IMG/VR virus record: IMGVR_UViG_3300037143_000001
Span: 1-26,209 of that record
DNA length: 26,209 bases
Origin: a virus
Direction: 5' to 3' (one strand)
Shown here: one piece after another, positions 21,636 to 26,209 of the stretch
Layout of the letters: each line of letters begins with the position of its first letter
Position numbering within the stretch: the stretch's first letter is position 1
Notes under the pieces: generated by a model
What the model was told of the DNA's origin: nothing
Database searches by the model: none
The model's input: only the letters and a program-made list of their open reading frames with translations
Made by a program: the position numbers and the translations under genes

Positions 21636-22261
21636 GCGCCCAGCCAGACCGTCGAGTGATCCCCGGCCGCTTCGGGTGCAGGCTCAGGCGAGTAGTAGTA
21701 GACGGCGACCGACCGGCGAGGCTCCGGTCCAGCCCATGGTGTCGGGTGGCCGTGCCAGGAGCGGTCCGAGGTGGCGAAGATGACCGTCCGGTTCATCTGA
21801 GGGGCGACCGTGACCTCGCAGTCCTTGCCGAGCAGCAGTGCGCCGCCCCACTCAGGACGCCAGCCCTTGTTCAGGTAGACGAGGCAGTTAAGCCGCCTGT
21901 ACAAGTCGCCGACTCCGCGGTTGAAGTCGACGTGCATGGCCAGGCGTCCACCGGTGACGATCTGGTGATACCCGCCGCCGGTCGTGTCGGGCGTCAGGTC
22001 GGGGATGACGAAGGCTTCCGACAGGGCCGAGCACCAGGGCCGCGAGGACAGCAGGGTTAAGAACCCCCTGGTCATCTCGCCCCACATCGACTGGTCGGAC
22101 CCTTCGAGCTTGCCTTCCTCGCGTTCCCCGCCAAACCGCTTCCACGACGGGTGATCCTCGTCAGGGATCTCAGCGAGAACCGAGTCGAGTTGGCTTTGGA
22201 GCCAGAAGTCGTCGAGCACGAGGTGGGGGAACGGTTCGGTGGCCGGAACAGGGAGGACCAT
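21632..22261 (-). CDS. 2-oxoglutarate/Fe(II)-dependent dioxygenase (prolyl-hydroxylase-like)
   Basis: This 209-residue protein has the double-stranded beta-helix of 2OG-Fe(II) dioxygenases. GRLAMHVDFN supplies H110 and D112, SWHGHPTP supplies the distal His (H170, or H172), and PRRSVAVYYYS supplies the 2OG-binding Arg near 182-183. The central LNCLVYLNKGWRPEWGGALL is typical of the prolyl 4-hydroxylase-like branch. The ATG follows the terminase stop by 14 nt with AAGGA upstream; longer frames only overlap the terminase. It would hydroxylate a protein side chain or another small target using 2-oxoglutarate and oxygen. The target is unknown, but a virion protein is plausible given the location. 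Confidence 0.85.
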   Translation of the reverse strand: MVLPVPATEPFPHLVLDDFWLQSQLDSVLAEIPDEDHPSWKRFGGEREEGKLEGSDQSMWGEMTRGFLTLLSSRPWCSALSEAFVIPDLTPDTTGGGYHQIVTGGRLAMHVDFNRGVGDLYRRLNCLVYLNKGWRPEWGGALLLGKDCEVTVAPQMNRTVIFATSDRSWHGHPTPWAGPEPRRSVAVYYYSPEPAPEAAGDHSTVWLGA

Positions 22262-22275
22262 TGGGCGGTTGTCCT

Positions 22276-23691
22276 TCAGTCGGTGGCGAACCACAAGTCC
22301 GACGTGCGGCCCGAGGTGATCGCTTTGTCGTAGGCGAGCGTCAGCGCCATGAGGGGCGAGACGTCCTTGTCGGAGTTGCGCCCCCAGATCCAGGTGTCGC
22401 CGACCGAGCGCTTGCGCACTCCGGCTGCGGCTATGTCGAGATCGGGGTTGCGGCGAATCTGGATCTTGCGGTCGGCGATCGCGTCGAAGGTGTTGCCGCA
22501 CGCGGCCGCCATCTCCCGGCTCGAGTAGCCATGGCAGACCACGCCCTTCGCCTCGATCTCAGGGATGAGCGAGGCCGCACCGCCGTAGGTGTCGAAGGCG
22601 ACGGGCGCTTCCCACTTCTTGGCCAGCTCGGACGCCTTGGCGACGACCCAGCCGACGCCCTCGGCGAACTTGACCAGCTCGCAGCGGCCCTCGTTGTCGG
22701 CGATCGCTATGGCGGCGGCCGAACGCTCAGGGTTCACGTCGAGGCCGATGACGAGTCCCCTGTCGGGCGCCAAGGATTCGGAACACACGGCGTTCCACAC
22801 CGCGGCTGGGATCACACGCTCCTCCGAGATCGTCCACTGGTTGAGGCAAGCACGGCGGAAGTCGCCCTCCGGCATGGTTAGGCGAGCATGGCGGACCGCC
22901 TCGATCGTCTGGGTGTACCCGAGGGCGGGCATGCACGACCACCAGGTCGCCTCATCATCGATGTCGGCGTCCTCGCCGGCGGACCACTCGAAATAAGCCA
23001 TCCCCGACGTCACGCCTGCGTCGACTGCGGCGCGCCCGGTGTCGACCTTGCGCTTCAGGAACGCCGACTTCTCTGTGCCGGCGGTTGAGATGTTGAGGAT
23101 CTGGGCACTCGGCCGGGTCAGCATCGCCGGCAACATGGCCTGCTCACGTCGGTCGTCCTCGTCGGCGAAGCTCTCGTCGATGACGCCCAGATCCAGGGTC
23201 TTGCCGTGGCCGGAATCGTCTCCTGAGTTGAGCAGGATGATGCGGGAGCCGGTCTTGAAGAGGACCGATTCGTTGCCCACTCCGCGGCTGACCCGCTTCA
23301 CGCCCGCCTTCACAGGGAGGCGTGGGGGCATGGCCGGATCGATCAGGGGGGCCTGGTCATTGATCAGCTTCTCACGGGCGTCCTTGCCCGTCTGAGCCGT
23401 GTAGGCGATCCGCTGCGAGACTGACCACCCGAGCGCCCGTTGTATCTCCCACGCGAGCATCAGCGTGGTCTTGCCGTTCTGGCGTGGAACTGTGATGACG
23501 ACCTCGCGATATGCGGGGATCATCGTGCCGGGGAACAGCTCAAGCCCGATATCAGCCACGAGCCGTTGCCAGGGCATGAGCGGCTGATGTATCGAATCAG
23601 CCGCTCTGGCTACCTCCGGGCCGAGCGTCTGCCGGCTGGGCGTTCTCGTCGTCGCCCACCGTGGCGGACAACGATCCGAGGAGGAGGGCAA
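22276..23691 (-). CDS. Terminase large subunit
   Basis: This packaging ATPase/nuclease is about 471 residues with the start proposed here. Walker A is TVPRQNGKTTLM, the Walker B-type motif is LGVIDESFADEDDR, and the RNase H-like nuclease acids are in VIGLDVNPERSAAAIA, VAFDTYGG and DVSPLMALTLAYD. The start is uncertain. Family members have the conserved segment TLGPEVARAADSI before LMPWQRLVADI, so a TTG at 23691, overlapping the small terminase by 95 nt, is preferred over the ATG at 23577, which would remove that segment. No good Shine-Dalgarno is seen at either. Confidence 0.9.
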   Translation of the reverse strand: MPSSSDRCPPRWATTRTPSRQTLGPEVARAADSIHQPLMPWQRLVADIGLELFPGTMIPAYREVVITVPRQNGKTTLMLAWEIQRALGWSVSQRIAYTAQTGKDAREKLINDQAPLIDPAMPPRLPVKAGVKRVSRGVGNESVLFKTGSRIILLNSGDDSGHGKTLDLGVIDESFADEDDRREQAMLPAMLTRPSAQILNISTAGTEKSAFLKRKVDTGRAAVDAGVTSGMAYFEWSAGEDADIDDEATWWSCMPALGYTQTIEAVRHARLTMPEGDFRRACLNQWTISEERVIPAAVWNAVCSESLAPDRGLVIGLDVNPERSAAAIAIADNEGRCELVKFAEGVGWVVAKASELAKKWEAPVAFDTYGGAASLIPEIEAKGVVCHGYSSREMAAACGNTFDAIADRKIQIRRNPDLDIAAAGVRKRSVGDTWIWGRNSDKDVSPLMALTLAYDKAITSGRTSDLWFATD

Positions 23692-24031
23692 ACTCGTCAG
23701 GGCTATCCGGCTCCTTCGTGGAGGCGACGAGACGCGCTCGGGCGAGTGGATTGAGGCCGAATCGATCTTCGAGAGCACGGATCTCCGCTCGCAACGTGTC
23801 GGTGGCCCGGTAGAGAGGGTTGGGAACCGGCTGCCCGTTCGAGCCCTGTACGAGCCGATGTTTGCGGGCGAGTGCCCAGACCTCTTCAAGCTCGGAGTAC
23901 AGCCCGAACAGTCGGCAGAGCGCCGGGAGGTGGACGTCCTCGACGGCATCTGACTGAGGCGACGCCCAGAAGGCGTTCCAGGCTGCCAGCGCGGTCGGGG
24001 TCAGGTCATCTGGTGCCGATTTTATGCCCAT
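23597..24031 (-). CDS. Terminase small subunit (P27-like)
   Basis: This protein of about 144 residues should recognise phage DNA for packaging. Its helical N-terminal half (PTALAAWNAFWASPQSDAVE, LPALCRLFGLYSELEEVWAL) and the C-terminal LRAEIRALEDRFGLNPLARA are typical of P27-type small terminases. The start is either the ATG at 24031 or an in-frame GTG at 24046; neither has a well-spaced Shine-Dalgarno. The last 40 residues are acidic and low complexity. It opens the head module, and its 5' end lies against the divergent ASCH gene's promoter. Confidence 0.8.
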   Translation of the reverse strand: MGIKSAPDDLTPTALAAWNAFWASPQSDAVEDVHLPALCRLFGLYSELEEVWALARKHRLVQGSNGQPVPNPLYRATDTLRAEIRALEDRFGLNPLARARLVASTKEPDSPDEFALLLGSLSATVGDDENAQPADARPGGSQSG

Positions 24032-24048
24032 GACCAGGGGATTCACCC

Positions 24049-24077
24049 TTTACACCGAGAAGGGACGGGCTTATAAT
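24049..24077 (+). promoter_or_regulatory. Strong sigma70-type promoter for the ASCH gene, leaderless transcript
   Basis: TTTACA (24049-24054) and TATAAT (24072-24077) are separated by exactly 17 nt: a perfect -10 and a 5-of-6 -35. The ATG at 24084 begins 7 bases after the -10, where transcription should start, so the mRNA has essentially no leader. No Shine-Dalgarno is present. It is the clearest promoter in the window. Confidence 0.85.
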
Positions 24078-24083
24078 GAAGAC

Positions 24084-24455
24084 ATGAAGGCACTCACGAT
24101 CCGCCAGCCTTGGGCCAGCCTGATCATGGATGGATCGAAGGACGTCGAGAACCGCAGCCGTCCGACGAAGTACCGGGGCATCCTCGTCATCCACGCAGGT
24201 CTCGCCGACGATCCGACCGAGCCAGCCGACGCTGACCTCCCCCGAGGAGCGATCATCGGAACGGTCCGGCTCGTCGACTGTGTGCGAGACAGTGAAAGCC
24301 CGTGGGCCAGGGCCGATCAGTGGCATTGGATACTGGCCGACCCCCGCCCGTGCCGGCCGCGCCCCGCTAAAGGCCAGCTCGGCTTGTGGTCGCTCAGCCC
24401 GAGAGACTGGGCGTGGGTTCGGCGCACCCGGATCTCGCGACGGGTCACCGCCTGA
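24084..24455 (+). CDS. ASCH domain protein
   Basis: This 123-residue protein is an ASCH (PUA-like, RNA/nucleotide-binding) domain. KALTIRQPWASLIMDGSKDV followed by ENRSRPTKYRG and ILVIHAG is the classic N-terminal signature, GAIIGTVRLVD is the central strand, and GQLGLWSL is the C-terminal one. Family members bind RNA, and some hydrolyse modified nucleosides such as N4-acetylcytidine. The start is fixed by the promoter, not by a ribosome site. It is one of only two plus-strand genes, and its 3' end overlaps the convergent ABC-GNAT gene by 11 nt, so expression is likely independent of, or antagonistic to, the minus-strand operon. Confidence 0.88.
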   Translation: MKALTIRQPWASLIMDGSKDVENRSRPTKYRGILVIHAGLADDPTEPADADLPRGAIIGTVRLVDCVRDSESPWARADQWHWILADPRPCRPRPAKGQLGLWSLSPRDWAWVRRTRISRRVTA

Positions 24456-25605
24456 CCTTGTGGCCTCTTGGGCGCATCCGCCGGCCATCGGTCCTCGTGG
24501 GCACCGCCAACAGCAGGTCCCGGTCCTGGCCGATGGTCTTGGGGCCGACATACTCGAAACTCGCCGTGTATCTATGGGTCGATTGAGCGATAGTCGCCGC
24601 GCCTTGGCCTGAGGGTCGGACCATCGAGGGCTTCCGGGCCATCAGCCAGAGGGGCGACCGCGCCCGGTGCTTGATCATGGACGGGCTCGACGTGACGCTC
24701 CGGTAGCGGAAGCCGTGGCCCTTGTACAGCGAGGCGACATACTCCGAGAGACGGTTGCCGAGGCCGACACCTTGGAAGTCAGGCAGCACCACCGTGCGAT
24801 GTTCCCGCCAGATCAGCCCGTGGTTGTTTATGGGGAATGGGATGGCCGATGCGAACCCCGCTGGGGCGCCCTCGACCCTGGCCAGGTAGCAATGGGCCGA
24901 CTTGACCAGCTTCCCGGTCAGATAGTGATGGCGACGGAAGGTCTCCCACTCGCCGGGGTCGCATCGTTCGATCGTGACCGGGATCTTGGGACGGGGTTGA
25001 AGGGACCTCCAAGTGAACTGACCTGGGCCGCAGTCGTAAACCCAGTCGGGCTGTAACCAGTCGAGGATGTCGGAGTGACACGAGGCGACGATGAGTTGCC
25101 GCTCGGAACGGCGGATGTACTTCGCAACGGCGGCGGATGCCACCTTGGCCACCCGGCGATCGACGAGGGACGTGAACTCGTCCACGACCATCGAGCCGTC
25201 GCTCTCCAACAGGCGCCGGGCAAGCTCGGCACGGAACTGCTCGCCGTTGGAGAGGACTGAGAACGGCCGCAGCCATGACGGCGGCGAGGAGAACCCGACG
25301 GCGGAGAGTGCCGAGGTGACCTCTTGCGCCCCGAACGCCGGATCGAAGGCGTCAACCACGGCCCGGTCAGAGGGCCACTCGAGCGGCGCGGGGGAGGCGA
25401 ACATCTCAGCGAGGATGGTGGACTTGCCTGAGCCGGACGGGCCGACGATGGCCCCGATGAGCCAGGGGCGCTCGTCAAAGGGCAGATCCACGTCCCAGGC
25501 GAGCTCTGACGCCTTCGCAGCGGGGATATCGAAGATTCCCTCGACCTGGACGACCCGAGGCGACCTGACGATCTCAGAGCGTCTCAGGATGTGAGTGCGC
25601 GGCAC
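24445..25605 (-). CDS. ABC-type ATPase fused to GNAT/Mom-like transferase
   Basis: This 386-residue fusion has an ABC ATPase at about 15-205: Walker A GPSGSGKST (55-63), signature-like LSNGEQFRAELARRL (118-132), Walker B SMVVDEF (138-144) and an H-loop ASCHSD (H177). No membrane segment is present, so it is not a transporter. From about 210 a GNAT fold follows: FRRHHYLTG (H227-Y228), AGFASAIPFP, and the acetyl-CoA loop VVLPDFQGVGLGNRLSEYVA. The HY motif placed before the GNAT core recalls the Mom family of phage Mu, which modifies adenine in DNA. A DNA-modifying role is likely but unproven. The GTG start lies 22 nt inside the ParB-like gene, with GGAGG seven bases upstream. Confidence 0.8.
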   Translation of the reverse strand: MPRTHILRRSEIVRSPRVVQVEGIFDIPAAKASELAWDVDLPFDERPWLIGAIVGPSGSGKSTILAEMFASPAPLEWPSDRAVVDAFDPAFGAQEVTSALSAVGFSSPPSWLRPFSVLSNGEQFRAELARRLLESDGSMVVDEFTSLVDRRVAKVASAAVAKYIRRSERQLIVASCHSDILDWLQPDWVYDCGPGQFTWRSLQPRPKIPVTIERCDPGEWETFRRHHYLTGKLVKSAHCYLARVEGAPAGFASAIPFPINNHGLIWREHRTVVLPDFQGVGLGNRLSEYVASLYKGHGFRYRSVTSSPSMIKHRARSPLWLMARKPSMVRPSGQGAATIAQSTHRYTASFEYVGPKTIGQDRDLLLAVPTRTDGRRMRPRGHKVRR

Positions 25606-26156
25606 TCCAGACCCTCCCCTGTGAACCGGCGCAGGAGCACCAGCTGTTCGGACTCGTCATGGCAGGTCACCACGACAGCCCAATTCGATTGCAGGTCTGC
25701 CGACTGGTCCGGGGCGTCTTGGTCGGCGCCCATCAGCTTGGCAATGGCATCCTGGTCGAACCCGGTGGCTTCGAGGAGTGCGGCATCGTCGATCCCGGCG
25801 AGCATTGCGGCCAGGGCGTCGTCGTCGTAGTCCCCGAGGTCGGCCGTCCGGTTGTCGGCGAGGGCGAAGGCGCTAGCGGTCATGTCGTCGTCGTCGACCC
25901 AGACCACGGCGATGTTCTTCCAACCCAGTTGCTTGGCCGCTTCGAGCTGGTGGTTGCCGGCGATGACGATTCCAGAGTCACCCTGGCGCCGGGCGACGAT
26001 CGGCTTGCGTTGGCCGAATGCCGCATAGCTGCGAGCCACCGCCGCGATGTCGCCTCGACGTGGATTGCCTGGTAGCGGCATCAGCATGTCGACGGCGAAG
26101 GCGAGCGAACGGAGTTCTTCGTGGATGCCGTCGGGAGCGGCAGGGCGACTAGGCAA
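25584..26156 (-). CDS. ParB/sulfiredoxin-like domain protein
   Basis: This 190-residue protein has a ParB-N/Srx fold: LMPLPGNPRRGD (about 25-36), FGQRKPIVARR, VIAGNHQLEAAKQLGW (64-79, the GxHRxEAA-type loop), then DDMTASAFALADNRTADLG and YDDDALAAMLAGI. Phage members of this family occur beside DNA methylases, amidoligases and Mom-like enzymes. Some ParB-fold proteins bind or cut DNA, or hydrolyse CTP or ATP. The TTG start has AAGGGGG five bases upstream and follows a possible stop, so it is preferred. The downstream ABC-GNAT gene starts within its last codons, so the two are coupled. Confidence 0.85.
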   Translation of the reverse strand: MPSRPAAPDGIHEELRSLAFAVDMLMPLPGNPRRGDIAAVARSYAAFGQRKPIVARRQGDSGIVIAGNHQLEAAKQLGWKNIAVVWVDDDDMTASAFALADNRTADLGDYDDDALAAMLAGIDDAALLEATGFDQDAIAKLMGADQDAPDQSADLQSNWAVVVTCHDESEQLVLLRRFTGEGLECRALTS

Positions 26157-26209
26157 CTAGACCCCCTTTCCTACAAATGGTCAAATGCGATGAGAAGATA
26201 TAAAACGAC

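Noticed and set aside
23577-23949. Long upstream extension of the large terminase frame beyond the TTG at 23691
   Set aside because: The predicted residues are Ser/Arg-rich antisense-like sequence overlapping the small terminase in another frame.
24070-24075. TATAAG on the minus strand as a promoter for the terminase genes
   Set aside because: It is just the complement of the ASCH promoter's -10 region, and no -35-like hexamer lies at the right distance.
1-26209. CRISPR arrays, rRNA or tRNA genes
   Set aside because: No regularly spaced direct repeats, cloverleaf-like segments or rRNA-like stretches were noticed on either strand. A tRNA scan was not possible here.

Overview
The window is a piece of a tailed phage genome (siphovirus type, Caudoviricetes), high in GC by eye. 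Nearly all genes lie on the minus strand and read right to left in virion-assembly order. GTG and TTG starts are common. Many neighbours are joined by GTGA/ATGA (4 nt) or TGATG/TAATG (1 nt) stop/start overlaps. The terminase, portal and minor-tail types, plus a leaderless TANNNT-type promoter, suggest a host among the high-GC Actinomycetota; this is inference, since no host marker is present. No integrase, repressor, tRNA or replication gene is visible, so lifestyle cannot be judged.

Right end (24.0-26.2 kb): a ParB/sulfiredoxin-fold protein and a fused ABC-ATPase/GNAT (Mom-like) protein on the minus strand look like DNA-modification or DNA-handling genes. Convergent to them is a plus-strand ASCH gene whose strong promoter leaves essentially no 5' leader.

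Head module (15.7-24.05 kb, minus): small terminase, large terminase, a three-gene accessory insert (2OG-Fe(II) dioxygenase, two-helix membrane protein, Ala-rich protein), portal, prohead protease with unusual N-terminal domains and a zinc ribbon, HK97-fold major capsid protein, and a small head protein. The portal gene is split. A 29-codon ORF with an ideal Shine-Dalgarno encodes the expected portal N-terminus and stops at TTC-TAG. The rest is open in another frame from a TTT codon 22 nt later. A strong nested RNA hairpin lies just before the break.

Connector and tail module (7.25-15.7 kb, minus): a tandem glycosyltransferase, head-tail adaptor, tail-terminator-like protein, Pro-rich protein, major tail protein, tail assembly chaperone with a canonical -1 slippery heptamer, gp10-like protein, tape measure, minor tail protein and a C1q/TNF-like virion protein.

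Lysis and accessory block (3.5-7.25 kb): a papain-like (NlpC/P60/C92-type) enzyme, an HTH protein, several small proteins, an amidase endolysin with a strong internal start before its wall-binding domain, holin candidates and a Cys-rich microprotein. A single secreted-peptide gene sits on the plus strand.

Left end (1-3.6 kb): two small tail-tip-type proteins and a giant fibre/spike gene that runs off the left edge. The fibre has an N-terminal attachment domain, a GH26-like hydrolase, Gly-X-Thr collagen-like repeats and a NodB-type polysaccharide deacetylase. The dioxygenase and glycosyltransferase encoded upstream could modify virion proteins, possibly this collagen-like stretch; that link is a hypothesis.
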